20,039 nucleotides of DNA, taken from assembly GCA_026388345.1 (NCBI GenBank), contig JAPLJY010000319.1, forward strand, positions 1-20,039, given 5' to 3'. Shown here piece by piece: positions 1 to 9,583 of the stretch. Position 1 is the first letter of the stretch; each line of letters begins with the position of its first letter. The position numbers were made by a program, and so were the translations under genes. The DNA comes from Deltaproteobacteria bacterium. Lineage in GTDB: Bacteria > Desulfobacterota > Syntrophia > Syntrophales > UBA5619. The notes under the pieces were generated by a model, which worked only from the letters and a program-made list of their open reading frames with translations, was not told the origin of the DNA and ran no database searches.

Positions 1-576
1 GCCCGTTACCGGCTCCGTTCCAACGTGGATGACGGTACTGACGCCGAACCCGGCCTGGGCGATCACGTAGGGAAGGGTGCCCGACTGCCCGCCGCTGCGG
101 GAGATCACCCCGACATGTCCCGGCACGAAATGCTTGTTGGCGAATTCGACCGACCCGCCCAGCCAGCCGAGGGCGCCAATCCCCGGGGTGTTCACCCCGA
201 TGGACCCTGGACCCAGAAGCATCGCGCCTTTCTGCTTTCCGTAGGCGACCATCTCCAGGATATCGTAAAGAGGAACGCGCTCGACCGGCATGACGATCCA
301 CTTGATGTCGGCGTCCAGCGCCTCGAAGACCGCGTCTTTCAAGCCCGTTCCGGGGATAAAGGTCACGGACACATCGAAAAGACCATGGTTTTTGACCGCA
401 TCCTTCACCGTATTGTATACAGGGATTCCGTCCACTTCCTCGCCGCCGCGGCCCGGCGTGACGCCGGCGACGACGTTCGTTCCGAGGCGCCGCATGAACT
501 TGGCCCGCATCGAGCCCTCCCTGCCTGTAATCCCCTGAACCACCACTTTCGTTGTTTTCGTCAGCAAGATAGCCAT
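1..576 (-). CDS. sucD: succinyl-CoA synthetase-like alpha subunit (partial, 3' end outside window)
   Basis: The first 192 residues of an ADP/GDP-forming acyl-CoA synthetase alpha subunit are visible; the family usually has about 290, so the phosphohistidine region is off the edge. The start is ATG at 576, with a purine-rich AAGGTGG upstream. The CoA-binding Rossmann part is clear: VVQGITGREG near the N-terminus, then NVVAGVTPGRGG, then VSRSGGQSG-like residues (read here as ISRSGGQSG) and VGTEPVTG at the truncation. It is third in a run after the sucC-like and ferredoxin-like genes, 20 nt after the latter. It differs from textbook SucD: the usual GPNCPG segment reads GPGSIGVNTPG. The partner is clearly the sucC-like gene, but the acid substrate (succinate, malate or another acyl group) is not established by the sequence. 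Confidence 0.9.
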   Translation of the reverse strand, partial: MAILLTKTTKVVVQGITGREGSMRAKFMRRLGTNVVAGVTPGRGGEEVDGIPVYNTVKDAVKNHGLFDVSVTFIPGTGLKDAVFEALDADIKWIVMPVERVPLYDILEMVAYGKQKGAMLLGPGSIGVNTPGIGALGWLGGSVEFANKHFVPGHVGVISRSGGQSGTLPYVIAQAGFGVSTVIHVGTEPVTG

Positions 577-596
577 ATTATCACCACCTTCTTGGT

Positions 597-872
597 TTAA
601 GATATTCCGTGCTTCTTACGATACTCTTCCAGCCCCGGTGTGGGCGCTTCGATCTTGATCGCCCCTTTTCCCCTGAACCAGCACTCATATTCACACGCCA
701 AGCATTCCGTACCCAGGCGCTTGGTATCGCCCTCAACTGCGGGTACACCGTCCTTCAGGACCAAAAGCCCCCGGGCGTAGGTCTTGCAGGCCGCAATGCA
801 GGCCTTGGATTCGCACTCCGCACACTTGCTCTCATCGATGATGATTTTAATCGTCTGTTCCTGAAACTCCAT
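597..872 (-). CDS. small ferredoxin-like iron-sulfur protein between acyl-CoA synthetase subunits
   Basis: A 91-residue protein starts at ATG 872 with a strong AGGAGG site. Seven cysteines form two groups: C17-x2-C20-x4-C25-x3-C29, and C57-x2-C60-x3-C64. This resembles a two-cluster ferredoxin in which the second group has lost one ligand and the first has wider spacing, so at least one [4Fe-4S] cluster is likely and a second is doubtful. A FixX-like fold is possible. There is no signal peptide or membrane segment, so it should be cytoplasmic. It starts 12 nt after the sucC-like stop and ends 20 nt before the sucD-like start, so the three genes are almost certainly co-transcribed. Its role is unknown. 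It could be an electron carrier for a linked 2-oxoacid or acyl-CoA oxidoreductase encoded beyond the window, or a structural subunit of the synthetase; both are inference. Confidence 0.85.
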   Translation of the reverse strand: MEFQEQTIKIIIDESKCAECESKACIAACKTYARGLLVLKDGVPAVEGDTKRLGTECLACEYECWFRGKGAIKIEAPTPGLEEYRKKHGIS

Positions 873-884
873 GGGTGGCCTCCT

Positions 885-2138
885 TTACCCTTTTCTTTCC
901 TTCTTGTATTCGAGAACCATCTCCTTCATCTCCGCCGCAAGCCCAACCGTATCGTACACGCGCTCGCCGCCGTAGATCCGGATCCTGGCGTTGAGATCCT
1001 TCGTTCCCTCCCGAAGGATTTCCAGGGACTCCTTCTCTTTGTTGCCGGCCAGAAGCAGCATGACGGGGAAACCGGGGCGCTTGGGAAGTTCTTCCCGCAG
1101 GGCCTTAACGACGCCGTGGGCGTGATGCCACTGCTCCTGATTGGCCGCCATGAAGCCGCCCAGCATATACCCGTCGATCCCCGGCAGGGAGAATACAAGC
1201 TTTGCCGCACGATAGACCTTGGAGGCCGGCGGGTTTCCACTCGTATCGGCGAAATCGGGAACGCGCAACCCCTGCTTGTTGAGACCGTCGACGCCGAGCA
1301 TGGCGCCGCCGCCGCCCATGCCGTGATAACCGATCGTCCCGAAGCACTCCCCTTTGATCTGATTGTTCATCTCGGCGAAATAGCAGGTTCCGCGCAGGTC
1401 CTTCTCCTCCACCCACCAGGCGATTTTGTCGAGTTCGGTGGGGGGTGTTCCCGCCTCGCGGGCCACCTCGATCCCGAGCTCCGGATGACGAATGACTGAG
1501 GAGTCGTCGATGGAGATCCGGCAGTCGCCGGCCAGCACCTTTCCGTCCTTCGTGATCACCATGGGGTTGATTTCGATGAGTCTGGCGCCGTAATTCTTGA
1601 AGGTTTCATAAAGGCCGACGATCAGCCGGGCCACCTGGGTGATGTGTTTGCTGGGAACCTTGACCTTGTTGGCGAGGTTGAGGGCGTCGTAGATTTTAAA
1701 CCCCCGGATGACATCGACGTTCATGAGGGCGATCTTGTCGGCGGGAACCGATTCGATGTCCATGCCGCCTTCGGTCGAGAACATGACCACGGGACAACGC
1801 GCGTCCGCCTGGGCGTTGACGATAATCCCGGCATAGTACTCCTTGGCGATATCCAGCTTTTCTTCGACAAGGACCGCATCCACCAGAAGGCCCTTGATCG
1901 TCATGCCCAGCAGGGAGGCCGCGATTTTTTCCGCCTCTTCCGGCGTATCGGCGAATTTCACCCCGCCCGCCTTCCCGCGTCCGCCCGCCCAGATCTGAAC
2001 CTTGATGACCACGGGCTTGCCGATCTTCTCCGCAATCTGCCGCGCTTCTGCGGGTGTCTTTGCAACCGCTCCCTGGGGGATCGGCATCTTTGCAATCTTG
2101 AACAACGCTTTACCTTCGTGCTCCTGTAATCGAGCCAT
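885..2138 (-). CDS. sucC: succinyl-CoA synthetase-like beta subunit (ATP-grasp)
   Basis: 417 residues, longer than the roughly 390 usual for SucC. The start is ATG 2138 with AGGAGG seven bases upstream. The N-terminal ATP-grasp opens with LQEHEGKALF and has the glycine-rich loop WAGGRGKAGGV near residues 51-61, FSTEGGMDIESV near 120-131 and the metal-site region EINPMVITKDG. The C-terminal CoA-ligase half is recognisable but divergent: the usual NGAGLAM loop appears as HGMGGGGAML, and the VNIFGGI segment appears as YMLGGFMAANQEQ. It is first gene of the operon with the ferredoxin-like and sucD-like genes, behind a strong promoter at 2279-2307. By family it joins CoA to a carboxylic acid with nucleotide hydrolysis, or makes ATP/GTP in reverse. 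The C-terminal divergence makes succinate a default label rather than a proven substrate. Confidence 0.9.
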   Translation of the reverse strand: MARLQEHEGKALFKIAKMPIPQGAVAKTPAEARQIAEKIGKPVVIKVQIWAGGRGKAGGVKFADTPEEAEKIAASLLGMTIKGLLVDAVLVEEKLDIAKEYYAGIIVNAQADARCPVVMFSTEGGMDIESVPADKIALMNVDVIRGFKIYDALNLANKVKVPSKHITQVARLIVGLYETFKNYGARLIEINPMVITKDGKVLAGDCRISIDDSSVIRHPELGIEVAREAGTPPTELDKIAWWVEEKDLRGTCYFAEMNNQIKGECFGTIGYHGMGGGGAMLGVDGLNKQGLRVPDFADTSGNPPASKVYRAAKLVFSLPGIDGYMLGGFMAANQEQWHHAHGVVKALREELPKRPGFPVMLLLAGNKEKESLEILREGTKDLNARIRIYGGERVYDTVGLAAEMKEMVLEYKKERKG

Positions 2139-2278
2139 ACCTGCCTCCTAAAACAGTCTGATTTTCATCACCCCATCCGATTTCTCGGAATTCATCCCCG
2201 CAGATCTCTCCGTCCCGGCCGCCGCCCGGTCTCCGTCCCACCGCACCGGCTACGGGAAATGGACAGCAGAGACGTCAT

Positions 2279-2307
2279 TTTATAACAGTTGATCCCCCGG
2301 ATGTCAA
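2279..2307 (-). promoter_or_regulatory. near-consensus sigma-70 promoter of the sucC operon
   Basis: On the minus strand a perfect -35 TTGACA (2307-2302) is followed by exactly 17 nt and a -10 TATAAA (2284-2279). It faces the sucC start at 2138 and implies a 5' leader of about 130 nt. This is the best promoter match I saw in the window. Confidence 0.75.
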
Positions 2308-2398
2308 TACGGAAACCCTTTCCCCGAATGGACCCGTCGATCCCTCTGAAAGGCAGGATAACAGCGTAGTGTATAGCAAGACGAATGCCAACCCGCCT

Positions 2399-2410
2399 CT
2401 CCCGCGGGAG
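2399..2410. repeat. 12-bp perfect palindrome CTCCCGCGGGAG
   Basis: The palindrome CTCCCGCGGGAG lies about 90 bp upstream of the sucC promoter -35 box. It could be a regulator site or a short hairpin; nothing in the window names a regulator for it. Chance occurrence in GC-rich DNA is possible. Confidence 0.35.
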
Positions 2411-2538
2411 CAAAACAGTCGCAAGCATGATTAAATATTTATGAACAATAGCATACGATTGAATGATTATCCTGTATAGGACGGTTCGGAAGAAGGATGT
2501 CCGGATGGATGGGTGAAACGCAGAAGAGGCGCCTGAAA

Positions 2539-2555
2539 AGTGCGCGATTCGCACT
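2539..2555. promoter_or_regulatory. operator-like inverted repeat upstream of sucC
   Basis: Arms AGTGCG (2539-2544) and CGCACT (2550-2555) are separated by five bases, with A/T-rich flanks on both sides. The layout resembles a dimeric helix-turn-helix regulator site. It is about 230 bp upstream of the sucC promoter, so direct control of that promoter is uncertain. Confidence 0.35.
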
Positions 2556-2699
2556 AAATGGCCTGACCCGTCCGGGAAATCCACCGAAATTGAATCGATG
2601 GGGAAGCTGTGCGTATCATGAACAATCAGTTCGATAACCGCACCCCTATTTCGTCGGTTTTTTCGATTCCGGTCCCGCCCTTTGCGGACGGGGAAAGGG

Positions 2700-3314
2700 C
2701 TACCCGGAGGTCGAAAGATAGCCCCGGGCAAGGGTCCTGTTCACATGAACCACCCCATGATTCATCTCCTTCAGGGGGTATTCAACGGTGATTTCGGGCA
2801 GCGCGTCGGCGTCGGCCTGTGTCTTCACCACCGATCCCGCCGGGACATACCGGTGATCGGCCACCCGGACCCCCATCAGGATCACTCCGGGTTCCAGCAC
2901 GCAATGCCGCCCCACGGCGGATTTGAAAACCAGGCTTTTCATCCCGACGAAGGTATCATCCAGCACGACGGCCGGCCCGTGGATCTGGGCCTGGTGTGCG
3001 AGGGAAACCCTTTTCCCAACATAGACGGCGTACTTGTGACCATCGACCTCGCAGAGGTTTTTCGCGACGGGTTTGCCGTTCATCTCCGTCTCCAGCGCAT
3101 GGATGACCACGCCGTCCTGGACATTCGAGTCATCGCCGACGAAGAGCGGCTGTCCCTCATCCCCGCGGATCGAGGCTGCCGGCGAAACCATGATATTTTT
3201 CCCCAGATGCACATTCCCGATCACCGACGCCAGCGGATGCACATAGGTCGAAGGATCGATATCCGGCTCCGTTACCTTTGCCGAAAAATCCGCCGCCACA
3301 TTTTTCCCGATCAT
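2700..3314 (-). CDS. gamma-class carbonic anhydrase, Cam type
   Basis: A 204-residue left-handed beta-helix protein whose hexapeptide repeats run through residues 24-160. The three zinc/iron ligands of the gamma class are present as His72 (VVIHALE), His107 and His112 (SLAHQAQIHGP). Arg50, Asp52 and Gln66 match the conserved structural residues. Glu53 and Glu75 sit where Cam of Methanosarcina has its proton-transfer glutamates, and an acidic-loop insertion follows His72, pointing to the active Cam subclass rather than CamH or YrdA-like proteins. There is no signal peptide, so it should be cytoplasmic. It hydrates CO2 to bicarbonate, which fits anaerobic metabolism that makes or fixes CO2. The start is ATG 3314 with GGGAGG eight bases upstream. 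It lies 68 bp after coaE and may be co-transcribed with it. Confidence 0.88.
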   Translation of the reverse strand: MIGKNVAADFSAKVTEPDIDPSTYVHPLASVIGNVHLGKNIMVSPAASIRGDEGQPLFVGDDSNVQDGVVIHALETEMNGKPVAKNLCEVDGHKYAVYVGKRVSLAHQAQIHGPAVVLDDTFVGMKSLVFKSAVGRHCVLEPGVILMGVRVADHRYVPAGSVVKTQADADALPEITVEYPLKEMNHGVVHVNRTLARGYLSTSG

Positions 3315-3382
3315 GGTTTAAACCTCCCTTTTTTCGTATCCGCCCGGACAGCGGGACGGTTCATCTTTAAGTCGGGCGTCCG

Positions 3383-3997
3383 TCATGCGGTGCGTCCGCT
3401 GCGCCTGCGCAACTCTTCCCAAGCCCGGCTGACCTCGCGGCTTGTCTCTTCAACGGATCCCTCATTGCGGATCACAATGTCCGCATGGATGACCTTCTCC
3501 CCGATCGGCATCTGCGCGGCAACCCTTCTTTCCGCCTCTTCCCGGTTGAACCCGTTGCGCGCCATAAGCCTCCGGATCTGCCCCTCCGGGGGGAGGTAAA
3601 CAAGCAGGACCACATCCACCATGGTCTCAAGGCCGGCCTCGATGAGGAGCGGTACGTCGGAAAGGACGATGGCATCCGCCCTTGTCTTTTCGATTTCCCC
3701 GAGCCGCTTGCGCCATTCGGCAAAAACCGCCGGATGGACAAGGCGATTGAGAATCTCCCGTTTTCCCCGATCCGCAAAGACGATTGCACCCAATTTTTGG
3801 CGGTCGATCCGCCGGTCCGGAAGAAGGATCCCCTCACCAAAATGGCTGACAATCCCCCGCCACACCGGCCCCTCGGGCTCTTCGACGGCATGGGCCAGAT
3901 CGTCGAAGTCGATGAGGATGGCCCCCTTCTCCGTCAGCATCCGGGCGACCGTCGATTTACCGCAGGCAATCCCGCCTGTCAGGCCCACATTCAGCAT
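3383..3997 (-). CDS. coaE: dephospho-CoA kinase
   Basis: 204 residues, the normal length for CoaE, which phosphorylates dephospho-CoA in the last step of CoA synthesis. The P-loop GGIACGKST spans residues 8-16. It is followed by the acidic IDFDDLAH segment (29-36) of the substrate pocket, RLVHPAV, the conserved SDVPLLIEAGL, and RLMARNGFNREEA of the lid region. The start is ATG 3997 behind a GGGGGAAAAG stretch. Its neighbours are coaX, upstream across a 279-bp repeat-bearing gap, and the carbonic anhydrase gene downstream. Together with coaX this places two CoA-pathway steps side by side. Confidence 0.95.
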   Translation of the reverse strand: MLNVGLTGGIACGKSTVARMLTEKGAILIDFDDLAHAVEEPEGPVWRGIVSHFGEGILLPDRRIDRQKLGAIVFADRGKREILNRLVHPAVFAEWRKRLGEIEKTRADAIVLSDVPLLIEAGLETMVDVVLLVYLPPEGQIRRLMARNGFNREEAERRVAAQMPIGEKVIHADIVIRNEGSVEETSREVSRAWEELRRRSGRTA

Positions 3998-4276
3998 CTT
4001 TTCCCCCGGGACGCAAGTCTAACCGATCTCCTACTGCAACACCATCCTAAAACCTTTGAAAATCATGATCCCTTCGCGCGCCGGACATTGTTTCGACCCT
4101 GCACCTCCTCGCTTCACTGCAAAGACGAAACTCGCGCTTCGCACTCAAACAATCGTCTTTGCGGGCGCTTCGCTGTGGGGGCAGGGTGCCCCGAAATATA
4201 TCCAATGCGCGCTTCCGGGATCCGATTTCCAAGTTGCGCAAAGGTGCCATCTTTCATGGAAAAACGGACCGCTTCT
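3998..4276. other. 279-bp coaX-coaE gap, mostly filled by a dispersed repeat
   Basis: The gap has no credible gene. Positions 4051-4239 are copy 1 of the 189-bp repeat. Apart from a short T-run just after coaX (minus strand) there is no distinct terminator, although the repeat's own hairpins could act as one. Confidence 0.6.
4051..4239 (-). repeat. 189-bp dispersed repeat, copy 1
   Basis: Read on the minus strand it begins GCGCAACTT (4239-4231) and ends TCAAAGGTT (4051). It matches the plus-strand stretch 13881-14069 over its full length, with about 24 substitutions and two compensating one-base indels (about 86% identity by eye). An internal inverted repeat has arms GCAAAGACGA (4119-4128) and TCGTCTTTGC (4153-4162), and a short GC hairpin lies next to it. 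Open frames cross it but resemble no known protein. It is probably a non-autonomous or structured intergenic repeat; the family name is unknown to me. Confidence 0.8.
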
Positions 4277-5056
4277 TTAGGGAAGGGGATTCGGCCGGTT
4301 CCTCATGAAGATGATGCGCAGCCCCTCGAGCGTCAGCATCTCGTCGACCACGTCGATATGCCTCGCCTCCCGCGCAATCAGGTTCGCGAGCCCCCCGGTC
4401 GCGACGACCAGAGGCTCGGATGCGATCTCGGCCTTCATCCGCTCGACGATCCCGTCGACAAGACCCGCATACCCGTACATGATCCCCGCCTGCATGCCGC
4501 TCACCGTGTCCTTCGTGATCACGACGCCGGGCTTGCTGAGTTCCACCCGGGGAAGCTTCGCCGCCCGCTCGAAGAGGGCTTCGCTGGAAATCATGATCCC
4601 AGGCGCGATGCAGCCCCCCATGTACTCCCCCTTCGGCGAGACATAGTCGAAGGTCGTCGCCGTGCCGAAGTCGACGATGATCAGATCACGCCGGTACTTT
4701 TCATAAGCGGCAACGGCGTTTACGATCCGGTCTGCCCCCACCTCTTTGGGATTGTCGTAGAAGATGGGCATCCCTGTCCGGACACCGGGACCTACGATGA
4801 GGGGCTGAATGCCGAAATACTTCTGACAGAGGGGTTCGAGGATGTTGAGCATCGGCGGCACGACGCAGGAGATGATGATGCTCTTGATGGCCTTTGAACT
4901 GATCCGGCTGTTCTTGTAGAGGTTGAGGATGAGCATCCCGTATTCATCGACGGTATGATCGATGACCGTCCGGATCCGCCAGTCGTGAACCAGTTCCTCC
5001 CCGTCGTAAAGACCGAGAACCGTATTCGTATTCCCTACATCGATAACCAGAAGCAT
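4277..5056 (-). CDS. coaX: type III pantothenate kinase
   Basis: 259 residues, typical for CoaX, which phosphorylates pantothenate in the first committed step of CoA synthesis. The phosphate-binding DVGNTNT is at residues 6-12. GADR is at 107-110, the second nucleotide motif DFGTATTFD at 129-137, GGCIAPG at 147-153 and VSGMQAG at 185-191, all diagnostic of the ASKHA-fold type III enzyme. ATG 5056 lies three bases after the birA stop, and its ribosome site (AAGGGGTGA) overlaps the end of birA, so the two are translationally close. It is last in the valS-nadC-birA-coaX run. Confidence 0.96.
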   Translation of the reverse strand: MLLVIDVGNTNTVLGLYDGEELVHDWRIRTVIDHTVDEYGMLILNLYKNSRISSKAIKSIIISCVVPPMLNILEPLCQKYFGIQPLIVGPGVRTGMPIFYDNPKEVGADRIVNAVAAYEKYRRDLIIVDFGTATTFDYVSPKGEYMGGCIAPGIMISSEALFERAAKLPRVELSKPGVVITKDTVSGMQAGIMYGYAGLVDGIVERMKAEIASEPLVVATGGLANLIAREARHIDVVDEMLTLEGLRIIFMRNRPNPLP

Positions 5057-5059
5057 CTC

Positions 5060-5857
5060 TCACCCCTTCATGATCGTTGCATCGCCCGCCGTAATCCGCC
5101 GGACCTCTCCCCGCCTGTCGGCGATCAGAAGCGCCCCGTCCCGGTCGATGCCCTCAACCACCCCTTCCTGCACCTCATCCCGGAAGAGAATCCGGACATG
5201 CTTTCCCGCCATCTCCGATCGGACGAGCCATCCCTCCCTCACCGGCGCAAATCCCGCATGCAAAAAGATCTCATACCACAGATCCAGCCGCTCACAGAGC
5301 AAGACAACCATATCCTCCCGGGAATGGTCACGACCCGTCTCCTCCCGGAGCGACGTGGCGGTATCGCAATGCCCCGGATCGAAATCACCTTTTCTGATAT
5401 TCATGTTCAGGCCGATCCCGACGATCACGGCGCCTTCCCCTCCGGCCGTCCTCATTTCCGTCAGGATGCCGCAGACCTTCCTGCCCCGGATCTGGACATC
5501 ATTCGGCCACTTTATCCCCACCCCCGCCGAACACACCGACTCAATCGCCTCCGCGACCGCCACCCCCGCAAGCAGGGTGATCGGTGATGCATCCGGCGGA
5601 GCGACCGCCGGACGGAGAATGACGGAAAGGTAGAGGTTGCAACCGGGCGGCGACTGCCAGACCCTGTTCAGACGTCCCCTTCCGGCGGTCTGGCGGTCGG
5701 CGAGGATCACCGTTCCCTCGGCCGCTCCCTCCCGCGCAAGCCGCAAGGCGACACGGTTTGTCGAATCGACCGTCTCCCGATAATGGAGGAGGCTGCCGAT
5801 TCTTCGCCCGGCCAGTCTCGACTGGAGGGCCTTTGCATCGAATTGCATTCTGTCCAT
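5060..5857 (-). CDS. birA: biotin--[acetyl-CoA carboxylase] ligase, without repressor domain
   Basis: 265 residues with the catalytic and C-terminal SH3-like domains of biotin protein ligase. ETVDSTN is at residues 28-34, the biotinyl-adenylate loop GRGRLNR at 59-65, KWPNDV at 116-121, and GIGLN at 147-151. The N-terminal winged helix found in bifunctional BirA is absent, so this enzyme should attach biotin to carboxylases without acting as a biotin repressor. The chosen start is ATG 5857, which has only a weak ribosome site; ATG at codon 4 is an alternative. It lies 39 bp after nadC and 3 bp before coaX. Confidence 0.94.
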   Translation of the reverse strand: MDRMQFDAKALQSRLAGRRIGSLLHYRETVDSTNRVALRLAREGAAEGTVILADRQTAGRGRLNRVWQSPPGCNLYLSVILRPAVAPPDASPITLLAGVAVAEAIESVCSAGVGIKWPNDVQIRGRKVCGILTEMRTAGGEGAVIVGIGLNMNIRKGDFDPGHCDTATSLREETGRDHSREDMVVLLCERLDLWYEIFLHAGFAPVREGWLVRSEMAGKHVRILFRDEVQEGVVEGIDRDGALLIADRRGEVRRITAGDATIMKG

Positions 5858-5896
5858 GTTTCATCAGGCATGAGGAGATCGGAATCAAGGATGCCT

Positions 5897-6751
5897 TTAC
5901 ACCTCACGCTTTTCCACCTGGACCACATTGAGGGAGATATCCGCCGCCGCTACGGAATGGGTCAGGGCGCCCACCGAGATGAGATCCACCCCCGTTGCGG
6001 CCACCGCCCGGACCCGTTCCAGCGTCATGTTCCCCGAGGCCTCAAGCGGAATCTTCGCCGCCACCCTTTTCACCGCGGCAGCCATCTCGTCAAGACCCAT
6101 GTTGTCGAGGAGGACCGCGTCCGCGCCGGCGATCAGGGCCTCTTCCAGCTCCGCTTCGTTTTTCACCTCCACCTCAATCTTCAGCGTGTGGGGAACCCGC
6201 CCGCGGACCCGCCGTACAGCCTCTCCGATCCCGCCCACCGCCGTGATGTGGTTGTCCTTGATCAGCACGCCGTCATAGAGGGCGAAGCGGTGATTGCAGC
6301 CCCCGCCCGCGCGAACGGCGTACTTGTCGAGGACGCGGAGTCCGGGCGCAGTCTTGCGGGTATCGAGTATTTTTGCATGCATTCCCGCGATTTCGTCGAT
6401 ATAGCGCCTCGTGAGGGTGGCGATCCCGCACATCCGCTGCAGCAGGTTCAGGGCGACCCGCTCCGCGGTCAGGATGGAGGCGAGGCTGCCGGAGATCTCT
6501 GCAAGAATATCACCCATTCCCGCCTCCTCACCATCCCGTCGGCAGGTTGTGAAGGTCAGGGCGGGGTCCAGTGTGCGGAAGACCTCTCCGAAGACCTCGA
6601 TCCCGGCTACGACCAGTTCCGCCTTGGCCGTTGCCCGGGCAAGGCCTTTCTCATCCCCCCGGAGCGCTGCCCCGGTCGTGACGTCCCCCATCCCGACGTC
6701 CTCCGCGAGGGCCGTCCGGATCAATTCCGTCAACACATGACGCGGCCACAT
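5897..6751 (-). CDS. nadC: nicotinate-nucleotide pyrophosphorylase (quinolinate phosphoribosyltransferase)
   Basis: 284 residues, a full-length NadC, which makes nicotinate mononucleotide from quinolinate and PRPP in de novo NAD synthesis. Visible family motifs are TAERVALNLLQRMCGIAT (95-112), DTRKTAPGLR (130-139), KYAVRAGGGCNHR (143-155), IKDNHI (164-169), EVEV, LLDN, EASGN and the phosphate site GVDLISVGALTHS near the C-terminus. Start ATG 6751 has GGGGAG upstream; that ribosome site directly abuts the valS stop codon, so the two genes are joined on one transcript. nadA and nadB are not in this window. Confidence 0.96.
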   Translation of the reverse strand: MWPRHVLTELIRTALAEDVGMGDVTTGAALRGDEKGLARATAKAELVVAGIEVFGEVFRTLDPALTFTTCRRDGEEAGMGDILAEISGSLASILTAERVALNLLQRMCGIATLTRRYIDEIAGMHAKILDTRKTAPGLRVLDKYAVRAGGGCNHRFALYDGVLIKDNHITAVGGIGEAVRRVRGRVPHTLKIEVEVKNEAELEEALIAGADAVLLDNMGLDEMAAAVKRVAAKIPLEASGNMTLERVRAVAATGVDLISVGALTHSVAAADISLNVVQVEKREV

Positions 6752-6763
6752 GGTTTTTCTCCC

Positions 6764-9427
<2,664 letters not shown>

Positions 9428-9492
9428 TCATCCTCTCCAGTCGTACGTGAGATCTAAACCGCTTTCCGGTTCTTCAACCGAAACGGCAGCCC

Positions 9493-9562
9493 AAAAAACC
9501 AGGGGCTTCCGGTCCGACGGGCGGCAGCCTAACCAATGCCGCCCATCCGCACCGCAAGCCCC
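9493..9562 (-). terminator. long nested hairpin with U-run after the TPR/SLH gene
   Basis: On the minus strand the outer arms GGGGCTT (9562-9556) and AAGCCCC (9508-9502) enclose a perfect 8-bp inner stem, GGGCGGCA (9544-9537) with TGCCGCCC (9526-9519), and the outer stem is followed by TGG and six Ts (9498-9493). It begins about 20 bp after the stop of the TPR/SLH gene and ends 65 bp before valS, so it reads as that gene's rho-independent terminator. It is longer and more internally structured than usual. Confidence 0.7.
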
Positions 9563-9583
9563 CGTTCAAACCGGTTTAAGCAT

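Larger units (their letters stand above)
2139..2699. other. 561-bp intergenic region between carbonic anhydrase and sucC
   Basis: I see no credible gene here. A minus-strand open frame covering 2192-2731 has an arginine-rich composition without any recognisable family, overlaps the end of the carbonic anhydrase gene and contains the sucC promoter, so I treat it as spurious. The region holds the sucC promoter, a 12-bp palindrome, an A/T-rich stretch at roughly 2430-2480, and an operator-like inverted repeat at 2539-2555. A weak GC stem (near 2672-2690) follows the carbonic anhydrase gene but has no U-run directly after it, so no confident terminator can be called. Confidence 0.6.

Noticed and set aside
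2192..2731. 179-codon minus-strand open frame in the sucC upstream region
   Set aside because: It overlaps the end of the carbonic anhydrase gene and the sucC promoter, has no recognisable family, and its composition looks like translated non-coding GC-rich DNA.
3485..4897. 470-codon plus-strand open frame opposite coaE and coaX
   Set aside because: It is the antisense shadow of two well-supported genes and the repeat between them; long antisense frames are expected in GC-rich DNA.
9493..9562. tRNA- or SRP-RNA-like structure between the TPR/SLH gene and valS
   Set aside because: The 7-bp outer stem suggested an acceptor arm, but total length and arm layout do not fit a tRNA, and the conserved SRP loop (GGAAGG-type with AGCAGC) is absent; a terminator explains it better.
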